Positions 26,602 to 34,838 of a stretch of 64,000 nucleotides of DNA are shown here, in pieces. Where the stretch lies: positions 1 to 64,000 of the forward strand of contig CAYMHT010000001.1 of assembly GCA_964390305.1 (NCBI GenBank), written 5' to 3'. The position numbers and the translations under genes are program-made. How positions within the stretch are numbered: position 1 is the stretch's first letter; the number at the start of each line of letters is the position of its first letter. The stretch is from SKLM01 sp964390305. Its GTDB lineage: Bacteria > Chloroflexota > Anaerolineae > B4-G1. The notes beneath the pieces were generated by a model. It saw only the letters and a list, made by a program, of their open reading frames with translations. It was not told the DNA's origin and did no database searches.

Positions 26602-27882
26602 GTGGAGAAGTTTTTGATCGAAGGGGGACATCCCATCTCCGGGACGCTGGCCCCCAGTGGAAACAAGAACGCGGCTCTTCCGCTACTTGCGGCCTGCCTG
26701 TTGACAGATGAACCGATCACATTGCGGAATATGCCCGACATCGGTGACATACGCACCATGGCCGAGATCCTCGCCGATATCGGCGTTGATGTCGAACAGC
26801 CCGGTCCCCACACGTGGCGAGTCCATGCTCAAGACATCCGTACGAACGAACTGAGCCCCGACCTCTTCGGCCGCATCCGGGGCTCAATCACGCTGGCCGG
26901 TCCGTTGCTCGCACGCACCGGCGGCGTTCACATGCCCTCGCCCGGCGGGGACGTCATCGGACGTCGCCGCGTCGATACACACTTCCTGGCCTTAGGTGCG
27001 TTGGGTGCGGAGCTCGGCAGCGGTCTTTCCTTCCACCTGGAAGGCCGGCAGCTTCACGGTACCGATATTCTCTTGGATGAGGCCAGCGTCACCGGCACCG
27101 AGAACGCCATCATGGCATCTGTGCTTGCAGAGGGCACAACGGTGATCCGCAACGCGGCGTGCGAGCCCCACGTACAGGATCTGTGCCACATGCTTTGTCG
27201 GTTCGGCGCACAGATAGCGGGTATCGGCTCCAATACCCTTTCGATCCACGGCGTGGATCGTTTGGACGGGGGCGAGTTCACCGTTGGGCCAGATTATATG
27301 GAGGTGGGAAGCTACATCGCCCTGGCCGCCGTGACGGGAGGCGAGTTGTTGATCAAGGGGGCCGCTCCGGAACATCTGCGGATGATCGGCCTGGTCTTTG
27401 ATCGTTTAGGGGTTCAGTTCGAGGCTCAAGGTGACGATGTCTTCGTGCCCGCAGAGCAGCCATTGACCGTCACACCGGACCTCGGTGGTGCGATTCCAAC
27501 CATCAAGGACGCTCCCTGGCCGGCTTTTCCCGCTGACTTGATGAGCATCGCCATCGTGTTAGCGTCTCAAGCTAAAGGAACCGTCCTGGTTCACGAGAAG
27601 ATGTTTGAGAGCCGCCTCTACTTCGTGGATCAGTTGATCGCTATGGGAGCCCGTATCATCCTCTGCGACCCGCATCGATGCGTGGTGCAAGGGCCTTCTC
27701 CTCTGCACGGCGAGGAGGTCAGCAGTCCAGACATCCGTGCTGGCATGGCTCTGCTTATCGCAGCCCTCTGCGCCAGAGGCCAGAGCCTGATCCGAAACAT
27801 CCGTCAGATTGACCGCGGATATGAGCGGATCGAGGAGAAACTGTCCTCCCTGGGTGCTGTGGTCAAGCGCATCTGTGTCTGA
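26602..27882 (+). CDS. murA: UDP-N-acetylglucosamine 1-carboxyvinyltransferase, Asp-type active site
   Basis: 426 residues, GTG start after GGGAGGA. Two inside-out alpha/beta barrel domains. The substrate-binding SGNKNAALP includes Lys22 and Asn23. The enzyme transfers enolpyruvate to UDP-GlcNAc, the first committed step of peptidoglycan synthesis. The mobile loop that normally reads PGGC-x-IG is PGGDVIG here, with Asp117 where the fosfomycin-alkylated Cys usually sits. The same change in mycobacterial and chlamydial MurA makes those enzymes insensitive to the drug. The conserved Arg/Asp positions further on (IRNIRQIDRGYERIEEKL) are present, so it looks functional. It could be confused with the EPSP synthase superfamily, but its length and motifs favour MurA. 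Confidence 0.95.
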   Translation: MEKFLIEGGHPISGTLAPSGNKNAALPLLAACLLTDEPITLRNMPDIGDIRTMAEILADIGVDVEQPGPHTWRVHAQDIRTNELSPDLFGRIRGSITLAGPLLARTGGVHMPSPGGDVIGRRRVDTHFLALGALGAELGSGLSFHLEGRQLHGTDILLDEASVTGTENAIMASVLAEGTTVIRNAACEPHVQDLCHMLCRFGAQIAGIGSNTLSIHGVDRLDGGEFTVGPDYMEVGSYIALAAVTGGELLIKGAAPEHLRMIGLVFDRLGVQFEAQGDDVFVPAEQPLTVTPDLGGAIPTIKDAPWPAFPADLMSIAIVLASQAKGTVLVHEKMFESRLYFVDQLIAMGARIILCDPHRCVVQGPSPLHGEEVSSPDIRAGMALLIAALCARGQSLIRNIRQIDRGYERIEEKLSSLGAVVKRICV

Positions 27883-28207
27883 TCCCTCGTTCTGTACCAG
27901 CCGCGTTGCTGGTGAGCAACCATCATTTACCGATCCCCTGGTTTAAGCCGATGTTCACTCCTGCCTCAAGCGACGAGGCGGCCTCCGGGCTGATTCCTCT
28001 GGCGACCGTAAGCGTAGCGTCAGGTAAGCGTAAGGTTCACGTCAAGCTTCACAGTCGACAGTGTGTTATATTCTATGCTGAGTCAGGGGCGGTTTCTCTT
28101 CTTCTCCTCCTTTTGGCGAGGGCCGGGGTAAGTAACCCCGGCTCTCCCTGTGTATCGGGGGCCGGCGCACGATGCGCTGGTCCCTTTTCTTGTGCCTGGG
28201 AGAGGGG
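27883..28207 (+). promoter_or_regulatory. murA-murJ intergenic region with extended -10 promoter and hairpin
   Basis: 325 bases without a credible gene. TGTTATATT at 28064-28072 is an extended -10 (TATATT 28067-28072) without a good -35. The leader contains a perfect 8-bp hairpin (28122-28129 with 28135-28142) lacking a T-tract. GTAAGCGTA occurs twice, near 28008 and 28025. An ORF at 27906-28211 has no start signal and low-complexity composition. Confidence 0.5.
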
Positions 28208-29755
28208 ATGACTCGAGACGGACGTCGCATAGCCAGGGCCGCCTCGCTGGTCATGGCGCTCTTTGTCTTGAGCCGCCTGCTCGGACTCGTGCGCCAAATG
28301 ACCATCGGCGCGCTATTTGGCACCAGCGGCGAGTTGGATGCCTACCTGGCAGCGAGTCGTATCACCGAGACCGCTTTCCTCGTCGTCGCCGGTGGCGCTC
28401 TCGGATCGGCCTTCATCCCTGCCTTTGCCGATCACCTGGCAAACGGAGATCGCGCCGGCGCCTCCCGGTTACTCTCAGCTGTCATCAACCTGACGCTGAT
28501 CGCGATGACGATCGTCGTGGGGTTGATCGCCCTCCTCGCTCCAACGCTGGTGCGCACCGCGATCGCGCCTGGATTTGACCCGGCACTGCAGCTTCTGACA
28601 GTGCGCTTGCTGCGGTTGATGCTGGTCACACCCGTCATCTTCGCCGTAAGCGGCATCGTTATGAGCGCGCTGAACGCTCAGCAACACTTTCTTCTACCGG
28701 CACTCGCGCCGTCAATCTACAATATTTGCATCATCGGTGGGGCAGTGGTGCTGGGGCCGAAGCTGGGCGTGCGCGGGATGGCTGTTGGCGTGGTCGTAGG
28801 CTCAGTTCTCCACCTGCTGATCCAGCTACCCCGATTGCTTCGCTACGGTGCCCGCTACGTGCCGGCCCTGGGATTGGCTGATCCCAGCGTCCGAGAGGTA
28901 GGGCGCCTGATGGGACCTCGCGTGCTGGGCACCGCGATAGCTCAGCTCAACCTGATCGTAAACAACAGCCTCGCCACTGGAATGGGGGAGGGCGCCGTCT
29001 CTGCCATCAACTATGCCTGGATGTTGATGCTTCTGCCCCAGGGGATCTTCGCTCAAGCTGTCGGAACGGCAGCTTTCCCCACGTTCGCCGAGCAAGCGGC
29101 GCGCGGACAGCGAGAGGAGATGCGACACGCTTTGTCCTCCACACTGAGAGGGGTCTTCTTCCTCAGTATTCCTGCCACTGTGGGCTTGTTGGCCCTGGGA
29201 AATCCCCTGGTGAGCCTTTTCTTCGAGCGCGGAGCGTTCGAGGCCGCTTCGACCAAGGCTGTTGCCTGGGCGCTGGTCTTCTTCGCGCTGGGCCTGGTGG
29301 GCCACGCCGGCCTGGAGATCGTCGCTCGTGCATTCTATGCGCTCCACGACACACTGACGCCGGTCTGGGTGGGAGGGGTTGCCACCGCCCTGAATGTCGC
29401 GCTCAGCCTGACCTTGCCGGCGGTGTTCGCCTCAGCAGGATTGCAGCCATTTGGTGGGCTGGCGTTGGCTAACTCAATTGCGACGCTCCTGCAGTTCGGC
29501 GTGTTGCTGATGCTCATTCGCCGTCGGATGAACGGCATACAGGCTCGGCGAATGGCGAGAGCAATCGCCAAGAGTGGTTCGGCAGCTTTAACCATGGCTG
29601 TCGCGCTGGCAGCATGGCAGGCTGCCCTGCCCAACGCGGGATCGCTCGTTCGAGGGGGCGGAGGGGTTCTGCTTGGTCTCGTCGTCTACCTGCTCGCAGC
29701 TCACCTGCTGAGGACCGAAGAGCTTCAAGCAATATACGCGCTGGTCCGTCGATGA
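28208..29755 (+). CDS. murJ: Lipid II flippase MurJ
   Basis: 515 residues from ATG 28208, directly after GGGAGAGGGG; an in-frame ATG at 28172 would add 12 residues. Polytopic throughout, with the MVF-family signatures SRLLGLVRQMTIGALFGTSG at the start, DAYLAASRI, ALGSAFIPAFADHLANGD and later YALHDTLTPVWVG. MurJ flips undecaprenyl-linked disaccharide-pentapeptide to the outer face for cell-wall assembly. It lies downstream of LCP and murA. The basic loop residues expected in the central cavity (Arg in the first helix) are present. It converges on xseB with 31 bases between stops and no clear terminator. Confidence 0.94.
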   Translation: MTRDGRRIARAASLVMALFVLSRLLGLVRQMTIGALFGTSGELDAYLAASRITETAFLVVAGGALGSAFIPAFADHLANGDRAGASRLLSAVINLTLIAMTIVVGLIALLAPTLVRTAIAPGFDPALQLLTVRLLRLMLVTPVIFAVSGIVMSALNAQQHFLLPALAPSIYNICIIGGAVVLGPKLGVRGMAVGVVVGSVLHLLIQLPRLLRYGARYVPALGLADPSVREVGRLMGPRVLGTAIAQLNLIVNNSLATGMGEGAVSAINYAWMLMLLPQGIFAQAVGTAAFPTFAEQAARGQREEMRHALSSTLRGVFFLSIPATVGLLALGNPLVSLFFERGAFEAASTKAVAWALVFFALGLVGHAGLEIVARAFYALHDTLTPVWVGGVATALNVALSLTLPAVFASAGLQPFGGLALANSIATLLQFGVLLMLIRRRMNGIQARRMARAIAKSGSAALTMAVALAAWQAALPNAGSLVRGGGGVLLGLVVYLLAAHLLRTEELQAIYALVRR

Positions 29756-29786
29756 CCGACGGGTGGTGTCCATCACGGAGCAACGA

Positions 29787-30017
29787 CTATCCTTCAGGTC
29801 TGAAGGGGACCTCGCCCTCGGGTGTTATCTCTTTGACCCTCAGTTCTGCCTGATCGAGTTGCTGGTTGCAGTGGGCAGCCAGCCGCTGCCCCCGTTCGAA
29901 AAGGCTCAGGCTTTCCTCCAGTGAGAGCCCGCCGTCCTCCAGCCTGCTTACTATCTGCTCCAGCTCAGCGAAGGCCTCTTCGAAAGACATCTCTCCAAGT
30001 TCACGATCTTTCCCCAT
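29787..30017 (-). CDS. xseB: Exodeoxyribonuclease VII small subunit
   Basis: 76 residues, typical of XseB. SFEEAFAELEQIVSRLEDGGLSLEESLSLFERG forms the two-helix coiled coil that binds the large subunit XseA. ATG 30017 follows GAGGAGGAG. It is last in the minus-strand operon DUF456-xseA-PK_C-xseB; the PK_C gene sits between it and xseA, which is not the usual order. Confidence 0.95.
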   Translation of the reverse strand: MGKDRELGEMSFEEAFAELEQIVSRLEDGGLSLEESLSLFERGQRLAAHCNQQLDQAELRVKEITPEGEVPFRPEG

Positions 30018-30027
30018 TCGCTCCTCC

Positions 30028-30603
30028 TCACGGCACGCGAGGCTTGGCCAGAATCTCCATCACCCGCAGGTCAAAGAATCGCTGCGCATTGGCAGGGATC
30101 ACAGTGATGGCCGTGTCGGCCCCGCGACCGGTGCCAGCGACGGCAATGCACGGCTCACCGACTGTCACGAGGCCGGCATCGGCAGCCATAAGAGCGATCT
30201 CTACACAGACCTTCATTCCCTCACCGAACGTCCGCAACGTGTACGCGATGATCTCGTCCGTGAGATACGTCCCCAGCTGCTTACGCACCGCGCGATTGAC
30301 GCCCCCGAAGGCGTGCTGGCAAGTCAAGAGGGTCGCCCCAGCGTTCTCGATGGCCTCACGGTTCTCCTCCGTCAGCTCCTGGGCATTCGGCTCGACAAAA
30401 CCGGTGGAGTGTGACACCACCACCACCTCGTAGCCTTGGAGCAGCTCAGCGGCCTGCGCGCCAGTTCGTCCTCGCGTGCTGGCCACCAGGATCGCATCGA
30501 CCTCAAGGTCGGCCGCTCGCTTTGCCGCAATCCTAAGGGTCTTGGCGGTGTTTTGCGGGCCCGGCTCCTCGAAGTAGACCGTCGCAACAGTAACCTCAGA
30601 CAC
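30028..30603 (-). CDS. Stand-alone pyruvate-kinase C-terminal (alpha/beta) domain protein
   Basis: 191 residues from GTG 30603 with GAGGAGGAGG upstream. The segments TLRIAAKRAADLEVDAILVASTRG, VVVVSHSTGF and GEPCIAVAGTGRGADTA match the PK_C fold that in pyruvate kinase binds the allosteric effector. The catalytic barrel is missing, so it cannot be a pyruvate kinase. Stand-alone versions exist in archaea and some bacteria, with no settled function. Here it lies 10 bases from xseB and 96 from xseA, within the exonuclease VII operon. A nucleotide or sugar-phosphate sensor is possible. Confidence 0.8.
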   Translation of the reverse strand: MSEVTVATVYFEEPGPQNTAKTLRIAAKRAADLEVDAILVASTRGRTGAQAAELLQGYEVVVVSHSTGFVEPNAQELTEENREAIENAGATLLTCQHAFGGVNRAVRKQLGTYLTDEIIAYTLRTFGEGMKVCVEIALMAADAGLVTVGEPCIAVAGTGRGADTAITVIPANAQRFFDLRVMEILAKPRVP

Positions 30604-30699
30604 AACCTCCTCCTCTCACGTCCTCCACTCCAGCTTGCCGACCTCCTCCCGCCTGTCCCCTGGAGTCGACTGCGGAGTCCTGATCCTCACTCCCCCAGC

Positions 30700-31929
30700 T
30701 CACATCGCCTCCGCCTCGAAGTCTCCATCCGAGACGCGGATGTCGAGCCTGTCACCTGATGTCACGTCTCGAGTCGAGCGAACCACGGCGCCGGTCCTCT
30801 GGTCTCGCACGATGGCGTATCCCCTTTCCAGGGTAGATAGAGGGCTCACCCCGATCAATCGTCCAAGCAGCCCCTCCAGCCGTTCACGGCGCAGACGGAA
30901 TTCATGATAGACAGCTTTCTCGGCACGTTCCGTGAGATCGTCTACACGTTGACGGGCCTGCATCAACTGCGCAGCCGGCGAGAGATGCCGCAGTCCTCGA
31001 ACTTGCTCGATCAAGCGCCATCGACGTCCCGCAATGCTGTCCTGCAGTTTGCCGGACAGGACAGCGGCGTGTTCTCTAATCTGAGCGCGGACCTCGGTCT
31101 GATCTGGCACGACCAGCTCCGCAGCCGCTGAGGGTGTAGGAGCGCGCGCATCGGCGGCAAAATCGGCGAGCGAGAAATCCGTTTCGTGGCCGACACCACA
31201 GACCACGGGGATCCGGGAGCCGGCGATCGCTCTGGCCACCTCCTCGTGATTGAAGGCCCACAACTCCTCCAGGCTGCCGCCCCCACGCGCAACAATCATC
31301 GCCTCTACGTCGTCGCGTTCATTGAGCGCCTCGATCGCGGCCACAATCTGAGGGGGCGCAGCTTCTCCTTGCACCGGCGTCGGTGACAACAGGACCTCCA
31401 CCAGCGGGAACCGGCGACCGAGAACGTTAAGGATATCGCTGAGCGCAGCAGCTGTCGGCGATGTCACAACACCAACGCACCCTGGGAATCTGGGCAGCCT
31501 TCGCTTCCGCTCCGCGGCGAAAAGCCCCTCCTCCTCCAATCGCTCCTTCAGGCGCTCAAACTCTCGATACAGATCCCCCACGCCAGCGCGCTCGATCCGA
31601 TCAACGTACAGCTGATAGAGACCCCGCACCTCGTACACGCCCACCCGACCATGACTCAACACCAGGTCCCCGTCCGCGGGCAGATAGCTCTGTCGATCGG
31701 CGTCACTGCGCCACATCACGCATCGGATCTGCGCGCGAGGATCCTTGAGCGTAAAGTAGCAGTGACCCGAGGCAGCACGGTTGAAGTTCGAGACCTCTCC
31801 CTCGAGCCACACGTCGCGCAAGGCGGGGTCTTCGTCTATCAGCCGCCGAATGTACCCGGTAAGCTGACTGACGGTGTACGGCTCCGAGTGCGTCGATCCG
31901 AAGAAGCTGAGCTGTTCAAACATCGTCAC
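30700..31929 (-). CDS. xseA: Exodeoxyribonuclease VII large subunit
   Basis: 409 residues (GTG 31929; ATG 31923 is equally possible). An N-terminal OB-fold (VWLEGEVSNFNRAASGHCYFTLKD) for single-stranded DNA is followed by the catalytic region with VGVVTSPTAAALSDILNVL, ARGGGSLEELWAFNHEEVARAI and CGVGHETDFSLADFAADARAPTPSAAAE, then a long helical region and a C-terminal segment (LERGYAIVRD). With XseB it degrades single-stranded DNA in mismatch repair and recombination. It follows DUF456 by 40 bases on the same strand. Confidence 0.96.
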   Translation of the reverse strand: MTMFEQLSFFGSTHSEPYTVSQLTGYIRRLIDEDPALRDVWLEGEVSNFNRAASGHCYFTLKDPRAQIRCVMWRSDADRQSYLPADGDLVLSHGRVGVYEVRGLYQLYVDRIERAGVGDLYREFERLKERLEEEGLFAAERKRRLPRFPGCVGVVTSPTAAALSDILNVLGRRFPLVEVLLSPTPVQGEAAPPQIVAAIEALNERDDVEAMIVARGGGSLEELWAFNHEEVARAIAGSRIPVVCGVGHETDFSLADFAADARAPTPSAAAELVVPDQTEVRAQIREHAAVLSGKLQDSIAGRRWRLIEQVRGLRHLSPAAQLMQARQRVDDLTERAEKAVYHEFRLRRERLEGLLGRLIGVSPLSTLERGYAIVRDQRTGAVVRSTRDVTSGDRLDIRVSDGDFEAEAM

Positions 31930-31969
31930 AACGGATCATCCATACACCAGACGAAGGGACAATTCCATC

Positions 31970-32482
31970 TCACCCTCTCAGCACCTGCCACACGAAGATC
32001 AGGATCATGGAGACTCCAACGGAGAGTTGCACACCAACCGAAAGGAGATAGCCGGCCAACCATCCACCAACTACTTTGAGCGTCCCACGCCAGTCCCTGC
32101 GGCGATGCCACTCAGCTAGAACAAGACCGACAAGGGCGCCAACAAAGGCCCCTGGAACGGCACCAATTCCGAAGAAGATCAGGCCCGCGATACCTCCCAC
32201 TGCTCCCAACAAGATCCCGACCAGCACGGACCAGGTCGATGCGCCGCCCACCTTGGCTCCCGCCTGGGTCATCCAGAATTCGGCGCTGAAGCCAAGCGCT
32301 GCAAGAAAGGTGAGGAAAGCGAAAGTCAGGGGGTCGATGGCGGCGAATCCCTCGGCGATAGCGTAGATCAGAATCACAAACCAGATGAGGACGATATCCG
32401 GGACGAGGGGCACAAGAACACCAGCCAGGGCGAAGAGCATCGCGACCAGCGCAACCCAGAATGCCCAAATGGGTAGGCCCAT
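31970..32482 (-). CDS. DUF456 family membrane protein
   Basis: 170 residues, almost all hydrophobic, with several membrane helices and glycine-rich packing segments (GAVPGAFVGALVGLVLAEW). This is the DUF456 pattern: small bacterial membrane proteins without an assigned function. ATG 32482 follows GGGGGA. There is no room for a promoter between it and the tRNA-Lys terminator, so expression seems to need read-through from the tRNA promoter. The downstream gene is xseA. Confidence 0.85.
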   Translation of the reverse strand: MGLPIWAFWVALVAMLFALAGVLVPLVPDIVLIWFVILIYAIAEGFAAIDPLTFAFLTFLAALGFSAEFWMTQAGAKVGGASTWSVLVGILLGAVGGIAGLIFFGIGAVPGAFVGALVGLVLAEWHRRRDWRGTLKVVGGWLAGYLLSVGVQLSVGVSMILIFVWQVLRG

Positions 32483-32490
32483 GCTGTCCC

Positions 32491-32521
32491 CCTAAAAGAA
32501 AATCGGCCCGTCTGGGCCGAT
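32491..32521 (-). terminator. Terminator of tRNA-Lys, inside the transcript leading to DUF456
   Basis: On the minus strand ATCGGCCC (32521-32514) pairs with GGGCCGAT (32509-32502) around AGAC, followed by TTTTCTTTT. The DUF456 ribosome site begins only a few bases later. Confidence 0.85.
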
Positions 32522-32534
32522 CATCCAGCAAGTG

Positions 32535-32607
32535 TGGGCCGTGCAGGACTCGAACCCGCGACCCTGGGCTTAAAAGGCCCCTGCTCTACCAGCTGAGCTA
32601 ACGGCCC
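32535..32607 (-). tRNA. tRNA-Lys (anticodon TTT)
   Basis: A 73-base cloverleaf: acceptor GGGCCGT pairs with ACGGCCC, the D-arm contains GCTCAGCTGGTAGAGC, the anticodon loop is CTTTTAA with anticodon TTT, and the T-arm is GCGGGTTCGAGTCCTGC. The discriminator base is A. CCA is not encoded. The anticodon stem has one mismatch at its top pair (G-A). Confidence 0.95.
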
Positions 32608-32616
32608 ACACAGGCG

Positions 32617-32645
32617 AGTATAACACGCGCAATAGGCGTTGTCAA
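32617..32645 (-). promoter_or_regulatory. tRNA-Lys promoter
   Basis: Minus strand TTGACA (32645-32640), 17-bp spacer, then TATACT (32622-32617) with the extended TGT before it. Predicted start is a few bases upstream of the mature tRNA end. Confidence 0.85.
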
Positions 32646-32746
32646 CTTCGCTCTCGGCGGGCGGGGCAGCACGCTCAAATGGTCTTGCTTCCTGACCAAG
32701 ATCTGCCTCCCCCGCAGTGCGGCTCGACCACCTGCACGGGACGGAC

Positions 32747-32775
32747 TTGACACCGAACCACCGCCGCACTAGAAT
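32747..32775 (+). promoter_or_regulatory. Promoter of the LysM protein
   Basis: TTGACA (32747-32752) and TAGAAT (32770-32775) with a 17-bp spacer, starting a ~200-nt leader. Confidence 0.7.
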
Positions 32776-32983
32776 AGTCTACCTTCTTCTCTCGCTCCTT
32801 ACCAGAACCATAGTGAGACGGCACCGCCCTTTTCTCAACCGGATGTACAGGTGCTGGATCCGTGCCAGGCAAACTCCCCAGTCCCCGGCGTCGGCAGGAA
32901 GCGCTCCGTCGCCGGGCCGGGTCCACCGTTTGAACACGCTGGTGCCGGCCCATTCATCTCATTATCAAATCAGGAGAATGACA
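32776..32983 (+). other. Long leader of the LysM gene
   Basis: About 200 nt between promoter and start. A 7-bp stem (32884-32890 with 32910-32916) is visible. The stretch GGCAAACT at 32868-32875 recalls part of c-di-GMP-I aptamers, but the second half of that aptamer is missing. Together with 32608-32746 (tRNA promoter, otherwise nothing seen) this fills the gap after tRNA-Lys. Confidence 0.4.
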
Positions 32984-33538
32984 GTGAAAGCAAGACTAGA
33001 CAGGTTTTCTCGGCGGTGCATCAGCTTGACCGTTCTCATCGTCTGCCTAGTGCCTGCCGGCACCGTCCTGGCCCGGACCCCTGTCCCGTCATCTGCGCTC
33101 CTGAGTTCGGTAGGGGCTCGAGCCCAACCTGCCGCGTCGACCCAGCCTTCCCGGCAGACTATCCTTGGCTATCACACCGTGCAGGGAGGAGAGACGCTCT
33201 ACTGCATCGCGCGAGCTTACGGGGTCGATCCGTCTGCCATTGCCAGAGCAAACGGACTGCTCAATCCGAACCTCGTTCTTCCCGGAACGGTTCTGGCAGT
33301 GCCGAACGTCCCGCATTCGTTACCGGAAGGTCCGACGTGCCCGGCCCAGTTCGCCACGGACACGAGCCTCGCACATGGCACGGCCCCCGGCTGCCGCTGG
33401 CTTCATCCCGTATCAAGCGGACAGAACCTGTTTCGCATCTCGCTGCGCTACGGGGTGAGCATATCCACGATCGTGCAAGCAAATGACATCAGCGACCCCA
33501 ACCTCATCTACGCGGGGCAGACGCTCTGCATCCCCTAG
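32984..33538 (+). CDS. Secreted protein with two LysM domains
   Basis: 184 residues from GTG 32984, chosen because AGGAG ends 7 nt upstream; an in-frame ATG at 32978 is too close to that site. The start (VKARLDRFSRR then a hydrophobic stretch ISLTVLIVCLVPAG) is a signal peptide. Two LysM domains follow, at ~63-106 (HTVQGGETLYCIARAYGV) and ~139-184 (HPVSSGQNLFRISLRYGV), separated by a Cys- and Pro-containing linker. LysM binds N-acetylglucosamine in peptidoglycan or chitin. No catalytic domain is attached. Confidence 0.85.
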   Translation: MKARLDRFSRRCISLTVLIVCLVPAGTVLARTPVPSSALLSSVGARAQPAASTQPSRQTILGYHTVQGGETLYCIARAYGVDPSAIARANGLLNPNLVLPGTVLAVPNVPHSLPEGPTCPAQFATDTSLAHGTAPGCRWLHPVSSGQNLFRISLRYGVSISTIVQANDISDPNLIYAGQTLCIP

Positions 33539-33686
33539 GGATCAAGGCACGTCCCGGGCAACGGTCCGACCTGGAACGCAGAAGCTTCCCTCGATACCCT
33601 CACATCTGGCTCTCCGAAGCAAGACCTGACCCGACGTGACCATGGGTGACGTCGGCGCGGTCGCGCAGCGCGGCCTGACGGGACGG

Positions 33687-34718
33687 CTAGCCCACGACCT
33701 CCTGCACCGCCCGGACGGCAATCTCAATGTCGGAGTCATCTATCCAGTAATGCGTCACAGCGCGGAAACGTCCACTACCCCGGCTGTTCACCAGAACGCC
33801 TCGCTCCGCCAGCTCCGCGTATACCTCTTCGGGCAATTTCTCCACCTCATCGCCGATCTGAAAATACAGAATGTTCGTCGTCACGGGCGCCACGTCCACA
33901 CCCGGCACCTGCTCCAGCCCCCCTGCCAGCTGCCTTGCGCGAACGTGGTCTTCGACTAAACGGTCGATCATCTCCTCCAGGGCAACAACACCTGCCGCGG
34001 CGATGATTCCCGCCTGACGCATCCCGCCGCCCACGACTTTCCGTGCTCGTCGCACCTTGGCGATGAAGTCGCCGCCGCCGCACACCATCGATCCCACTGG
34101 CGCGCACAGCCCCTTCGAGAGACAGAACATCACCGAGTCCACCTCCCGTGCGATCTCCTTCGCGTCCACGCCCAGAGCAGCGGCCGCATTGAAGATTCGC
34201 GCCCCATCCAGGTGGACCTTCAGACCGTGACTATGTGCGAGCTGAGCTGCCTGTGCCATGTACCCGACCGGCAGCGGCGCCCCGTTACACATATTGTGCG
34301 TGTTTTCCAGGCATACCAGCCGAGTGACCGGGAAGTGAGGATTGTCGGGGCGGATGGCACCTTCGATATCCTCCAGTCGCAGTGTCCCGTCGTCTTGGTT
34401 GGGAATGGGATGGGGTGTGATCCCTCCCAGCGCCGCCATACCACCTTGCTCGAAGAGAAAGCTGTGGCTCTGGTCGCCCAAGATGACCTCATCACCTCGC
34501 CCGCAGTGGCTCAGCAATGCCACGAGGTTGCCCATCGTGCCGCTGGCAACAAAAAGAGCTGCTTCCTTTCCCAGCCTTTCGGCCGCCATCCTCTCCAGCT
34601 TATTGACCGTCGGGTCTTCCCCGTACACGTCATCGCCTACCTCTGCCCGATGCATCGCCTCGCGCATTGCAGGTGTGGGGCGCGTCACGGTGTCGCTACG
34701 TAGATCGACAGTTCCCAT
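33687..34718 (-). CDS. ltaE: Low-specificity L-threonine aldolase
   Basis: 343 residues, fold-type I PLP enzyme. VDLRSDTVTRPTPAMREAM at the start and GDDVYGEDPTVN are diagnostic. The PLP lysine is Lys202 (CLSKGLCAPVG); HLDGAR supplies the Asp that holds the pyridine ring. It splits threonine and allo-threonine to glycine and acetaldehyde. It converges with the LysM gene and has its own promoter facing that of the next plus-strand gene. Confidence 0.95.
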   Translation of the reverse strand: MGTVDLRSDTVTRPTPAMREAMHRAEVGDDVYGEDPTVNKLERMAAERLGKEAALFVASGTMGNLVALLSHCGRGDEVILGDQSHSFLFEQGGMAALGGITPHPIPNQDDGTLRLEDIEGAIRPDNPHFPVTRLVCLENTHNMCNGAPLPVGYMAQAAQLAHSHGLKVHLDGARIFNAAAALGVDAKEIAREVDSVMFCLSKGLCAPVGSMVCGGGDFIAKVRRARKVVGGGMRQAGIIAAAGVVALEEMIDRLVEDHVRARQLAGGLEQVPGVDVAPVTTNILYFQIGDEVEKLPEEVYAELAERGVLVNSRGSGRFRAVTHYWIDDSDIEIAVRAVQEVVG

Positions 34719-34773
34719 TTCGTTACCTCCAAAAGAGTGGGCGCCTGTATCGCGTCAGTCGGACCGTCATTGG

Positions 34774-34801
34774 ATTATAGTCTTCCTCATGCTCTGGTCA
34801 A
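34774..34801 (-). promoter_or_regulatory. ltaE promoter
   Basis: Minus strand TTGACC (34801-34796), 16-bp spacer, TATAAT (34779-34774). Its -35 faces that of the plus-strand promoter. Confidence 0.8.
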
Positions 34802-34810
34802 CACATTCGC

Positions 34811-34838
34811 TTGACCAGCCACCCAGGTCACTTATAAT
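34811..34838 (+). promoter_or_regulatory. Promoter of the DHH-CBS-CCA gene
   Basis: TTGACC (34811-34816), 16-bp spacer, TATAAT (34833-34838). The leader to 35083 is about 240 nt. A TGGTACC at 34903-34909 recalls a T-box core but lacks the rest; otherwise I see nothing specific in the leader. Confidence 0.75.

Noticed and set aside
27906..28211. A 101-codon frame between murA and murJ
   Set aside because: No ribosome site, poor composition, overlaps the promoter and hairpin of murJ.
32866..32916. GGCAAACT and a nearby stem resembling a c-di-GMP-I aptamer
   Set aside because: The second conserved half and the tetraloop receptor are absent; only one short piece matches.
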